From Pseudophaeobacter sp. EL27 (GTDB lineage: Bacteria > Pseudomonadota > Alphaproteobacteria > Rhodobacterales > Rhodobacteraceae), in assembly GCF_900313025.1 (NCBI RefSeq), contig NZ_OMPQ01000011.1, positions 124,001 through 188,000 on the forward strand: a DNA stretch of 64,000 nt. The letters are read 5' to 3'. How positions within the stretch are numbered: position 1 is the stretch's first letter; each line of letters opens with the position of its first letter. Below the pieces are notes generated by a model. It did no database searches. It was not told the origin of the DNA and saw only the letters and a program-made list of their open reading frames with translations. The position numbers were made by a program, and so were the translations under genes. This document shows positions 26,964-35,523 of the stretch, piece by piece.

Positions 26964-28355
26964 TTACGCGCTGTGAAGCAGATCTTTTTCCAGCAAGATC
27001 GCGTAGCACTCATCCAAAGAGGTCCGGGCGCGGGCAATCAGCACATCAATTTCTTCGGGGGTGATCACCAGGGGCGGCGAGATAATCATCCGATCACCGA
27101 CGTGACGCATGATCAGATTGTTGGCAAAGCAACGCTCGCGGCAGATAAACCCTACCGTTCCCGCATCAGCAAAGGCAGCCCGCGCCGCCTTATCGGGGGT
27201 CATGGCGATCGAGCCCATCATGCCGACGATCTTTGCCTCACCCACCAGCGGGTGATCCGCCAGTGATTCCCATTTCTCTTTCAGATAGGGGCCTGCCACA
27301 TCCTGAACATGACCAACGACATTCTCTTCCTCGAGGATGCGCAGGTTCTCCAGCGCCACAGCTGAGGCCACGGGATGGCCGGAATAGGTATAGCCGTGGT
27401 TGAACTCATCCGAGCCAATAACAGCCGCCACCTCATCGCTGACAATCGAACCACCAATCGGCGCGTAGCCTGAGGACAGGCCCTTGGCGATGGTCATGAT
27501 ATCCGGGCGGATCCCCATGGTTTGCGAGCCAAACCAGTTGCCGGTGCGGCCAAAGCCACAGATGACTTCATCCGCGATCAGCAGGATCTCATACTTGTCG
27601 CAGATCCGCTGAATTTCGGGCCAATAGGTGGCAGGCGGCACGATAACACCCCCGGCGCCCTGGACAGGTTCCGCAATAAAGGCAGCAACCCGGTCCTCGC
27701 CCAGCTCCAGAATCGCCTCTTCCAGCTCTTGGGCGCGGGCCAGACCAAAATCATCCTCTGGGGTGTCGCCACCCTCGGCCCACCAATGCGGCTGGTTGAT
27801 ATGGTGAATATCGGGGATCGGCAGACCACCCTGCTCGTGCATCGCACTCATGCCACCCAGCGAACCACTGCCCACAGAGGAACCATGGTAGGCATTCTTG
27901 CGGCTGATGATGATGGATTTGGTCGGCTTGCCCTTGAGCGCCCAATAGTGCCGCACCATGCGGATATTGGTGTCATTGGCCTCAGAGCCGGAGCCCGCAA
28001 AGAACACATGGTTCAGATCACCCGGCGCCAGTTCGGCAATTTTTGCGGCCAGAGCAATGGCCGGCACATGGGTGGTTTGGAAGAAGGTGTTGTAATAGGG
28101 CAATTCGCGCATCTGGCGCGCAGCCACATCAGCCAGCTCGTCACGGCCATAGCCGATATTGACGCACCACAGACCCGCCATGGCATCGAGGATCTCGTTG
28201 CCCTCGCTATCAGTCAGGGTCACGCCCGTGGCACGGGTTATGACACGGGTGCCTTTTTCAGCCAACTCTCCGTTGGCAGTAAAAGGGTGCATGTGGTGGG
28301 CAGCATCCAAAGCCTGCAATTCGGCTGTGGGCATGTGATTGGTGATCGCGTTCAT
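26964..28355 (-). CDS. Class III omega-aminotransferase (putrescine/polyamine--pyruvate type)
   Basis: 463 aa, PLP fold-type I. Motifs: AGSGSEANDTNIRMVRHYW (phosphate cup), the AYHGSS segment, DEVICGFGRTGNWFG, and Lys in TIAKGLSSGYAPIG as Schiff-base lysine. It resembles SpuC-type enzymes that transaminate putrescine or other diamines to pyruvate. Context supports this: polyamine importers on both sides and a GntR gene upstream. ATG 28355 begins the conserved N-terminus. Confidence 0.88.
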   Translation of the reverse strand: MNAITNHMPTAELQALDAAHHMHPFTANGELAEKGTRVITRATGVTLTDSEGNEILDAMAGLWCVNIGYGRDELADVAARQMRELPYYNTFFQTTHVPAIALAAKIAELAPGDLNHVFFAGSGSEANDTNIRMVRHYWALKGKPTKSIIISRKNAYHGSSVGSGSLGGMSAMHEQGGLPIPDIHHINQPHWWAEGGDTPEDDFGLARAQELEEAILELGEDRVAAFIAEPVQGAGGVIVPPATYWPEIQRICDKYEILLIADEVICGFGRTGNWFGSQTMGIRPDIMTIAKGLSSGYAPIGGSIVSDEVAAVIGSDEFNHGYTYSGHPVASAVALENLRILEEENVVGHVQDVAGPYLKEKWESLADHPLVGEAKIVGMMGSIAMTPDKAARAAFADAGTVGFICRERCFANNLIMRHVGDRMIISPPLVITPEEIDVLIARARTSLDECYAILLEKDLLHSA

Positions 28356-28391
28356 CAGGCAGACTCCATCAATGAGAGATTGCGCCCAGAA

Positions 28392-28404
28392 TATGATCAA
28401 ATTT
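28392..28404. promoter_or_regulatory. Candidate operator (TGATCAAAT) upstream of aminotransferase gene
   Basis: ATGATCAAATT lies 40-50 bases upstream of the aminotransferase start. The core TGATCAAAT recurs in front of the second importer (29203-29212). Half-palindromes of this type suit FadR-subfamily GntR proteins, and the gntR gene lies between the two copies. Inference. Confidence 0.3.
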
Positions 28405-28420
28405 CACCTTGTCAATCGAA

Positions 28421-29122
28421 TCAGTTGGCGGCACCTAGCCCCTGACTCACCTGCTCCATGCCCTGCTCGACGTCTTTTTGCATCGCCAGCGCGACTTTTT
28501 CTGGCTCCCCGCGACGCATGGCCTCGATGATGTCCTTGTGCCGGTCCGGAAAGCTCTGGGTGCCAAAGCGACCACAGACCACCCGCAGGGATGGGCCAAA
28601 GCGCAGCCAAAGCCGGTCCGCAAGATCCGCCATGATGGGCGCATTCGCACAGGCATAGAGCTCGGAATGGAAGCTGTAGTTCTGCACCAGATAGCCCGCG
28701 ACATCCCCGGCAGATATGGCCCGATCCAAGGCAATATCAATCGCCTCCAACCGAGCAATCTGCACCGCATTCATGCGCAGTGACGCCCGGCGTGCCAGCT
28801 CAGACTCTATTGTTTTTCTTACAAAACTTAGCTCATCTATGTCGTCAGAGCTGAGCACAGGCACAGAGACTCGCCGGTTGCCTTGAAACATCAAAGCCCC
28901 GTCCGAAATCAACCTGCGAATGGCCTCGCGCACAGGGGTCATACCCGCCCCTAAGGACTCGGTCAGTCCTTGAATGGTCACTGCCTGCCCCGGTGCCAGT
29001 TCCCCAAACAATATCTGCGCACGCATCTGTTGATAGACGGTCTCATGAGCAGGTAATTTGGGCCCGTCTTCGGGCGTGGCCTGGCCTGTCTGAGCTGCTG
29101 AATTGGTCACCGACACTTGCAA
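28421..29122 (-). CDS. GntR-family (FCD) regulator of the polyamine locus
   Basis: 233 aa. The winged helix occupies residues about 28-90 (TESLGAGMTPVREAIRRLI), and the FCD ligand domain follows with His residues (SFHSELY, DRHKDIIEAM) that likely bind metal. A perfect AGGAGG sits at 29127-29132. It is 4 bases from TTG 29122 and 10 from an in-frame GTG at 29116, so either start is possible. It is divergent from importer operon 2 and upstream of the aminotransferase, a typical local regulator position. Ligand is probably a polyamine or derived acid (inference). Confidence 0.88.
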   Translation of the reverse strand: MQVSVTNSAAQTGQATPEDGPKLPAHETVYQQMRAQILFGELAPGQAVTIQGLTESLGAGMTPVREAIRRLISDGALMFQGNRRVSVPVLSSDDIDELSFVRKTIESELARRASLRMNAVQIARLEAIDIALDRAISAGDVAGYLVQNYSFHSELYACANAPIMADLADRLWLRFGPSLRVVCGRFGTQSFPDRHKDIIEAMRRGEPEKVALAMQKDVEQGMEQVSQGLGAAN

Positions 29123-29202
29123 TTATCCTCCTAAATTTTGGGCAGCTTGCACGAAGTTCTGCCCAGTGGAAACATAAACAGTATTGCCGAATGAACAAAA
29201 AC

Positions 29203-29212
29203 TTGATCAAAT
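29203..29212. promoter_or_regulatory. Candidate operator (TTGATCAAAT) upstream of importer operon 2
   Basis: The perfect 8-bp palindrome TTGATCAA plus AT lies 44 bases before the binding-protein start. It shares TGATCAAAT with the site before the aminotransferase gene. Probable GntR target by position only. Confidence 0.3.
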
Positions 29213-29255
29213 CCAGCTCAGCCGGGCCAACACCGGTACCCACAGGGAGATTTTC

Positions 29256-30341
29256 ATGACACTCAAAATGATGACAACGACCGCCATCGTCGCCTTGCTC
29301 GGCTCTGTCGCCATGGCTGAAGAAGTACGCGTCTACAACTGGTCCGACTACATTGATGAATCGCTGCTGGAAAAATTCGAAGCAGAAACCGGTATCAAAC
29401 TGATCTATGACGTTTTTGACAGCAACGAAGTCCTGCAGACCAAAATGCTGGCGGGTGGCTCGGGCTACGACGTCGTTGTGCCAACCGGTTCCTTCATGGC
29501 GCGCCAGATTCAGGCTGGCGCTTTCCAGAAGCTGAACAAGGATGCGCTGCCCAATCTGGCAAACATGTGGGACGCCATTGAGGCCCGCACTGGTCTCTAT
29601 GATCCCGGCAATGATTATTCCATCAACTACATGTGGGGCACCACTGGTCTGGGCTCCAATGTGGCCAAGGTTCAAGAAGCCCTGGGCGCAGATGCCCCTA
29701 TCAACTCTCTGGACCTGGTCTTCAATCCCGCCAACATGGAAAAGCTCGCCGAATGTGGCGTCTACTTCCTGGATGCCCCGGATGAGATGATCCCGGCGGC
29801 GCTGAAATACATCGGCGAAGACCCCAACAGCATGGACCCCGATGTGATCGCCAAGGCCGAACCCGTTCTTGCTGCCGTGCGCCCCTACATCAAAAAATTC
29901 CACAGCTCTGAATACATCAACGCGCTGGCAAATGGCGATATCTGCGTCGCCTTTGGCTGGTCCGGCGACATCCTGCAGGCGCGCGACCGTGCAGCAGAAG
30001 CCGATAATGGCGTCACCATCGAATACAATGCGCCCAAGGAAGGCGCGCTGATGTGGTTTGACCAGATGACCATTCCTGTGGATGCACCAAACCCCGAGGG
30101 TGCACATAAGTTCCTAAACTTCATCATGGATGCCAACAACATGGCCGCGGCGTCGAACTACGTCTATTACGCCAATGGCAACAAGGCGAGCCAGGAGTTC
30201 CTGGAAGAAGATGTGATCGGTGATCCGGCCATCTATCCTGACGCTGCAACTGTGGAAAACCTCTATATCAAAGAGGCCTATCCACCCAAGGTTCAGCGCC
30301 GCGCCACCCGCATGTGGACCAAGATCAAATCAGGCACCTGA
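29256..30341 (+). CDS. Polyamine-type periplasmic substrate-binding protein (PotF/SpuD-like)
   Basis: 361 aa. A signal peptide of about 20 residues (cleavage after AMA) is followed by the PotF/SpuD signature EVRVYNWSDYIDE, then GYDVVVPTGSFM, YMWGTTGLG and CVAFGWSGDI. These Trp, Ser and Asp positions line the polyamine site in PotF and SpuD. AGGGAGA precedes ATG 29256. It is first gene of the plus-strand importer operon and is only distantly related to the binding protein of operon 1, so substrate range probably differs. Confidence 0.92.
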   Translation: MTLKMMTTTAIVALLGSVAMAEEVRVYNWSDYIDESLLEKFEAETGIKLIYDVFDSNEVLQTKMLAGGSGYDVVVPTGSFMARQIQAGAFQKLNKDALPNLANMWDAIEARTGLYDPGNDYSINYMWGTTGLGSNVAKVQEALGADAPINSLDLVFNPANMEKLAECGVYFLDAPDEMIPAALKYIGEDPNSMDPDVIAKAEPVLAAVRPYIKKFHSSEYINALANGDICVAFGWSGDILQARDRAAEADNGVTIEYNAPKEGALMWFDQMTIPVDAPNPEGAHKFLNFIMDANNMAAASNYVYYANGNKASQEFLEEDVIGDPAIYPDAATVENLYIKEAYPPKVQRRATRMWTKIKSGT

Positions 30342-30463
30342 TACTCAGGATCCTGAACCGGCGGGGCGCATGAGCGCCCTGCCCTTTGCTTATATGCACA
30401 AATTTCCAGAGCCCAGGCGCGCCTTTTCGGCCCTGCGCCTTTGGAACCTGCGGGGGAAGCTGC

Positions 30464-31591
30464 TTGACCATTCCTGAATTCGAACCCTGGAACGATCCCG
30501 AGGCCAAGCCCTTGATCCAGTTTCAGAACGTCACCAAACGATTTGGCGACTTCACGGCGATCGACGATCTGACCATCGGCATTTACGAAAAAGAGTTCTT
30601 TGCGCTTTTGGGCCCCTCGGGCTGTGGCAAGACCACCATGATGCGCATGCTTGCCGGATTTGAGACCCCCACCGAAGGGGCAATTTTCCTCGCCGGTCAG
30701 GATATGGCGCCGGTGCCCCCGAACAAACGCGCCACCAATATGATGTTCCAGTCCTATGCGCTGTTTCCGCATCTCAGCATCTGGGAGAACATCGCCTTTG
30801 GTTTGAAACGCGAAAAGATGCCCAAAGCTGACATTGACGACCGCGTTGACGAAATGCTGCGCCTGACCCGGCTGGAGAAGTTTGCCAGCCGCAAACCGCA
30901 TCAGATCTCGGGCGGACAGCGGCAGAGGGTGGCCTTGGCGCGCTCGCTGGCGAAACACCCCAAACTCTTGTTGCTGGATGAGCCCCTGGGGGCGCTGGAC
31001 AAAAAGCTGCGGCAGGAAACCCAGTTTGAACTGATGGATATTCAGGAAAAAACCGGCACCACCTTTGTTATCGTGACCCATGATCAGGAAGAGGCGATGA
31101 CCGTCGCCAGCCGCGTTGCGGTGATGGACCATGGCAAGATCATTCAGGTCGCCACCCCGGATCGGATCTATGAAACGCCCAATTCCGTCTACGTCGCTGA
31201 CTTTATCGGCGAAGTGAATATCATCGACGGCACCGCTACACCAAATGGCGAAGACAGCTATTCTGTCGCCTGGAAAGACGGACAAGCGCCGCTGAACGTA
31301 AAGTCCCCAACTAGCTTTTCCGACGGTCAGAGCTGCCACCTGGCGATCCGCCCGGAAAAGGTCACCATCAATGCTGAAAAACCCACCGGGGTTGATAATG
31401 CGGTTGAAGGTAAGATCCTCGATATCGCCTATCTCGGCAATCTGTCGACCTACCATGTCGAATTGCCCTCTGGCGCGGTGATCAAGGCGCAAAGCGCCAA
31501 TACCCGCCGCATCTCACGTCGTGCTTTCACTTGGGAAGACACTGTCTGGCTGTCCTGGACCGCCACGGCAGGCGTTCTCTTGGCGACATAA
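30464..31591 (+). CDS. potA: Polyamine-type ABC transporter ATP-binding protein (PotA/PotG-like)
   Basis: 375 aa from TTG 30464, which has GGGGGAAG six bases upstream. The frame is open further but only to another TTG lacking a box. Walker A GPSGCGKTT, signature ISGGQRQRVALARSL, Walker B LLLLDEPLGALD, His in VTHDQEEA and a C-terminal TOBE domain are present. Its stop TAA overlaps the next ATG (TAATG), so it is translationally coupled to the first permease. Confidence 0.92.
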   Translation: MTIPEFEPWNDPEAKPLIQFQNVTKRFGDFTAIDDLTIGIYEKEFFALLGPSGCGKTTMMRMLAGFETPTEGAIFLAGQDMAPVPPNKRATNMMFQSYALFPHLSIWENIAFGLKREKMPKADIDDRVDEMLRLTRLEKFASRKPHQISGGQRQRVALARSLAKHPKLLLLDEPLGALDKKLRQETQFELMDIQEKTGTTFVIVTHDQEEAMTVASRVAVMDHGKIIQVATPDRIYETPNSVYVADFIGEVNIIDGTATPNGEDSYSVAWKDGQAPLNVKSPTSFSDGQSCHLAIRPEKVTINAEKPTGVDNAVEGKILDIAYLGNLSTYHVELPSGAVIKAQSANTRRISRRAFTWEDTVWLSWTATAGVLLAT

Positions 31592-32472
31592 TGCGCCGCT
31601 TTTCCCTGATCGCCGTTCCCTATATATGGCTTTTGGTGCTGTTTCTGGTGCCCTTTGTCATCGTGCTGAAGATCTCGCTCTCCGACTATGCGATTTCGAT
31701 CCCGCCCTACATCCCGCAGTTTGACCCCGACAGCGGCATCGGCGCCCTGCTGGCAAAGCTGGATTTTGAAAACTTCGTCTGGCTCACCGAGGACGACCTT
31801 TACTGGAAGGCCTATCTCAGCTCGCTGAAGATTGCCGTGATCTCGACCTTTCTGACCCTGCTGGTCGGCTACCCCATGGCCTATGCCATGGCCCGCGCAC
31901 CGCAGGAATGGCGGGCCAGCCTGATGATGCTGGTGATTCTGCCCTTCTGGACCAGCTTTCTGATCCGGGTTTACGCCTGGATGGGGATTCTGTCGAAAGA
32001 GGGTTTCCTGAACCAGTTCCTAATCTGGACCGGGGTGATTTCAGAGCCGCTGACCATTCTGAACACCAACACGGCCGTCTATATCGGCATCGTCTATACC
32101 TATCTGCCCTTCATGATCCTGCCAATCTACGCGGCGCTTGAACGGCTGGATGAATCCCTCATCGAGGCCGCCGAAGATCTGGGCTGCTCCCGCCTGACGG
32201 CCTTTTGGCTGGTGACGATCCCCCTGTCCAAAACCGGCATCATTGCTGGCTGCTTCCTGGTCTTCATCCCGGTACTGGGTGAATTTGTTATCCCGTCCCT
32301 TCTGGGTGGGTCCGACACGCTGATGATTGGCAAGGTCCTGTGGGAAGAGTTCTTCTCCAACCAGGATTGGCCCGTGGCCTCGGCTGTGGCTGTGGTGCTC
32401 TTGCTGCTCCTGATCATTCCCATCGTGCTGTTCCAGCGCAATCAGCAAAAACAAGAGGAGGCCGAACAATGA
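31591..32472 (+). CDS. Polyamine-type ABC transporter permease (PotB/PotH-like)
   Basis: A 293-aa, six-helix permease. EAA loop: LIEAAEDLGCSRLTAFWLVT. It has a short periplasmic loop after helix 1 (ISIPPYIPQFDPDSG), unlike the long insert of its counterpart in operon 1. The start overlaps the ATPase stop by one base, and its own stop overlaps the next gene by 4 bases (ATGA). Confidence 0.9.
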   Translation: MRRFSLIAVPYIWLLVLFLVPFVIVLKISLSDYAISIPPYIPQFDPDSGIGALLAKLDFENFVWLTEDDLYWKAYLSSLKIAVISTFLTLLVGYPMAYAMARAPQEWRASLMMLVILPFWTSFLIRVYAWMGILSKEGFLNQFLIWTGVISEPLTILNTNTAVYIGIVYTYLPFMILPIYAALERLDESLIEAAEDLGCSRLTAFWLVTIPLSKTGIIAGCFLVFIPVLGEFVIPSLLGGSDTLMIGKVLWEEFFSNQDWPVASAVAVVLLLLLIIPIVLFQRNQQKQEEAEQ

Positions 32473-33284
32473 AACGGATGAGTTGGTTCAATACCGTCTC
32501 GCTGACGCTTGGCTTTGCCTTCCTCTATGTGCCGATGCTGATCCTGGTGATCTACAGTTTCAATGAAAGCAAACTGGTCACCGTCTGGGCTGGATTCTCG
32601 ACCAAATGGTATGGCGAGCTGATCCAGAACGAGGCCTTCCTCAATGCCGCTTGGGTGACGATCAAAGTGGCGGTGATGTCATCGACGATTGCCACGGTTC
32701 TGGGCACAATGGCCGCCTATGTGCTGGTGCGCGGGGGGCGTTTTATGGGGCGCACTCTGTTCTCCGGCATGATCTACGCGCCTCTGGTGATGCCCGAAGT
32801 CATCACCGGCCTGTCGCTGCTGTTGCTGTTCATCGGCATTGGTCTGGATCGTGGCGTGCTGACCATCGTTCTGGCCCATACCACCTTTTCCATGTGCTAT
32901 GTCTCGGTGGTGGTGTCCTCGCGGCTGGTCACCTTTGACAAATCCCTGGAAGAGGCCGCGCTGGATCTGGGATGCTCCGCCTCTGAAGCCTTCCGGCTGG
33001 TTACCCTGCCAATCATTGCACCTGCAGTGATTTCGGGCTGGCTGTTGGCCTTTACCCTATCGCTGGATGATCTGGTCATTGCCTCGTTTACCTCGGGCCC
33101 TGCCGCCACAACATTGCCGATCAAGATCTACTCGGCGGTGCGACTGGGGGTTTCGCCTGAAATCAATGCGCTCTCGACCTTGATGATCGCTGTTGTCACC
33201 ATCGGCGTCATCAGTGCCTCCCTGGTCAACAAACGCCAAGTCGTGCGGCAACAGCGCGAAGAAAAAGCGGCAGAGCGCAGCTGA
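32469..33284 (+). CDS. Polyamine-type ABC transporter permease (PotC/PotI-like)
   Basis: A 271-aa permease with six helices and EAA loop LEEAALDLGCSASEAFRLVT. The N-terminal YVPMLILVIYSFNESKLV is typical of PotC/PotI. It overlaps the previous gene by 4 bases, and its TGA overlaps the oxidoreductase ATG by one base, so the importer and the enzyme are made together. Confidence 0.9.
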   Translation: MKRMSWFNTVSLTLGFAFLYVPMLILVIYSFNESKLVTVWAGFSTKWYGELIQNEAFLNAAWVTIKVAVMSSTIATVLGTMAAYVLVRGGRFMGRTLFSGMIYAPLVMPEVITGLSLLLLFIGIGLDRGVLTIVLAHTTFSMCYVSVVVSSRLVTFDKSLEEAALDLGCSASEAFRLVTLPIIAPAVISGWLLAFTLSLDDLVIASFTSGPAATTLPIKIYSAVRLGVSPEINALSTLMIAVVTIGVISASLVNKRQVVRQQREEKAAERS

Positions 33285-34603
33285 TGCGGAGGATCTTTTC
33301 CGACTACGCCTATGGTCCCGGCCCCCGCGACAATTGCTGGTGGGACGAGACCATAGAGGCGCCAATCTGGCCCGAACAACGTGGCGAGATGCAGGTTGAT
33401 GTGGCGATCATCGGCGGTGGCTTTACCGGGCTGTCTGCGGCGCTGCATCTGGCCGAAAGTGGCGCCAGCGTTGCCGTTCTGGAAGCAGAAACCCCCGGCT
33501 GGGGCGCTTCCGGGCGCAATGGCGGTTTCTGCTGCCTGGGGGGCTCCAAGCTCTCGACCAAGGCGATGCTGCGCAAATACGGCGAAGAGGCCACCCGGAC
33601 CTATGCGGAAGGCGAAGAGGCCGCCGTGCACCTGGTGGCGGAGTTGTTGCAAAAGCACCAAATCGAGGCAGACACTCATTCACGCGGGGAGACCGTTCTG
33701 GCCCATAGCCCGCGGGCTTTGAAGCAGATGAAGCAGCAAGTTGACCATATCAGTGCTGCAGGTGAGGAAGTGGCGTTTCACAGCAAGGCGGAACTTGCCT
33801 CTGTCGGGATGAACGGGTCGTTTTTTGGTGCAATGACCACTCCCGTCGGCTTTGGTCTGAACCCACGCAAATATCTGTTTGGCCTCGCAGGTGCGGCGGC
33901 ATCCGCAGGGGCCAAACTGTTCCAACACAGCCCAGCGCTTAAAATTGCCAAGGCGGGCGGGCAACAGATCGTCACCACCCCCAAGGGCAAGGTGCGCAGC
34001 GCCAAGGTGGTGATTGCCACCAATGGCTACTCCTCTGATGACCTGCCCGAATGGCTGGCCGCGCGCTATATGCCAACCCAATCCAGCGCCATGGTGACCC
34101 GCCCGCTGAGCGACGCAGAGCTACAGGCCCAGGGCTGGTTCAGCGATCAAATGGCCTATGACAGCCGCAATATGCTGCATTACTTTCGCCTGATGCCCGA
34201 CCGGCGCTTCCTGTTTGGCATGCGGGGCGGGCTGTTTGCCTCCCCCCGTGTAGAAGCCGGTATCCGCCGCAAACTGCGGAGTGATTTTGAACAGCTCTTC
34301 CCGGCCTGGCGCGAGGTCGAAAGCACCCATACCTGGTCTGGTATGGTCTGCTTGTCGCGCAATCTTGTGCCCTTTGTTGGGGCGATTCCCAATAATCCCG
34401 GGCTGTTTGCCGGGCTGTGTTATCACGGCAATGGCGTCGCCATGGGCAGCTATGCCGGGCGGGTGTTGGCGGATCTGGTCCAGGGTCGCTCCCCCGATCT
34501 GCCCTATTCTGAGGTCATGCAGGGCATGTCCCGCTTTCCCTTTGGCCGCGCAAGGCGCATCGTCATGCCGCCGGCCTATGCCCTGTTGGGGCTGATGGAC
34601 TGA
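33284..34603 (+). CDS. FAD-dependent amine oxidoreductase (DAO family, PuuB-like)
   Basis: 439 aa. The dinucleotide-binding motif is VDVAIIGGGFTGLSAALHLA (about residues 38-57), followed by WGASGRNGGFC, the FAD/substrate segment seen in PuuB and related gamma-glutamylputrescine or amino-acid oxidases. The C-terminal GLCYHGNGVAMGSYAGR closes the FAD site. It oxidises an amine, probably a polyamine derivative. It is fused by TGATG overlap to the importer operon. Its last 28 bases overlap the convergent phosphotransferase gene. Confidence 0.85.
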   Translation: MRRIFSDYAYGPGPRDNCWWDETIEAPIWPEQRGEMQVDVAIIGGGFTGLSAALHLAESGASVAVLEAETPGWGASGRNGGFCCLGGSKLSTKAMLRKYGEEATRTYAEGEEAAVHLVAELLQKHQIEADTHSRGETVLAHSPRALKQMKQQVDHISAAGEEVAFHSKAELASVGMNGSFFGAMTTPVGFGLNPRKYLFGLAGAAASAGAKLFQHSPALKIAKAGGQQIVTTPKGKVRSAKVVIATNGYSSDDLPEWLAARYMPTQSSAMVTRPLSDAELQAQGWFSDQMAYDSRNMLHYFRLMPDRRFLFGMRGGLFASPRVEAGIRRKLRSDFEQLFPAWREVESTHTWSGMVCLSRNLVPFVGAIPNNPGLFAGLCYHGNGVAMGSYAGRVLADLVQGRSPDLPYSEVMQGMSRFPFGRARRIVMPPAYALLGLMD

Positions 34604-35388
34604 CCCATGGCTGCCAGCTCCAGATCAAAGGCCTGTCGGTCCTGCGGATTGCCCCGCGCACAGCGCCACAGGCAATAGGCCACCATACGCCAATGGAACC
34701 AGGGCTTTAGGGCCAGGTAGCGCCCAACCACGCGCGGATCGGGATAGGCGGATAAAAATGCCTCCTCCTCGGGCTGTGACAACACGGCGCCCCGATAAAG
34801 AAACTGCATGGCTGGCGAAAGAAACAGCGCCAGATCCTCGCTTGGGTCCCCCATCTGCGGGCATTGCCAGTCGATCAGGGTCAGGGTGCCATCATGCGCC
34901 AAGAGATTTCCCGGCACCGGATCCCCGTGAATCAGTGACAGCTGCGGCAAAGGGGGCACCTGACCGATCGGACGCATCTCGCCTATCTGCGCGGCCAAAT
35001 CAGGTTCTGCGGTGCATTGGTCGAGAATCGCCTTCCCCTGCGTCTCGAGGGCGGCACTGCCGTTGACGCCCCTCGGCAGGCCCCTGAATTCAGGTTGGTC
35101 GTGCAACCGCCCCAACAGTTGGGCCACATGGCCACTGTCCTGCTGCCAGGGCGCGCCGGTGATATGATCGTAGATCAGCCAGTTGTGGCCCTCAAACTGG
35201 CCCGCGCCTTGCAGCGGGGGTACCATTCCCGTACCGGACAGCGCCGCCAGCGCTGCCGCTTCCCGCGCCGGGTCATTGGCAAACAAGGGGTTGTCCCCCT
35301 GCCCCAGGTAGAGCTTTACCACCCTGTCGTCACTGCGCCAGACCCGGTTGGAGCGCCCTCCTTGCAACGGCAAGGGCGCAGCGGCCAT
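34576..35388 (-). CDS. APH/choline-kinase-like phosphotransferase
   Basis: A 270-aa protein-kinase-like fold phosphotransferase (APH family). The catalytic loop is SLIHGDPVPGNLL (Asp base) and the metal Asp lies in LTLIDWQCPQMGDPSEDLA. The N-lobe glycine-rich loop is LQGGRSNRVWR. The C-terminal part (FHWRMVAYCLWRCARG) resembles choline/ethanolamine or thiamine kinases. The frame is open upstream without a usable start, so ATG 35388 (AGGG box) is taken. The substrate is unknown. Confidence 0.82.
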   Translation of the reverse strand: MAAAPLPLQGGRSNRVWRSDDRVVKLYLGQGDNPLFANDPAREAAALAALSGTGMVPPLQGAGQFEGHNWLIYDHITGAPWQQDSGHVAQLLGRLHDQPEFRGLPRGVNGSAALETQGKAILDQCTAEPDLAAQIGEMRPIGQVPPLPQLSLIHGDPVPGNLLAHDGTLTLIDWQCPQMGDPSEDLALFLSPAMQFLYRGAVLSQPEEEAFLSAYPDPRVVGRYLALKPWFHWRMVAYCLWRCARGNPQDRQAFDLELAAMGQSISPNRA

Positions 35389-35523
35389 CAGCCCCTGCGC
35401 CTTAAGCGATTGAAAAAACCGCTGATCAAAATCTGGATCCAGGTCTTGCAGGGCCTCATTCTCCGGTCGATGCTGCTCCGATGATGGAGAGCAACATCTC
35501 TAGACCCTGCGGCGGCCTTTGGA

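Noticed and set aside
29043-30107. 354-codon minus-strand frame over the second binding-protein gene
   Set aside because: Antisense to a PotF/SpuD-like protein with signal peptide and conserved cleft residues.
30386-30463. Upstream TTG extension of the second importer ATPase
   Set aside because: No ribosome site and no family similarity; TTG 30464 has a strong purine box at correct distance.
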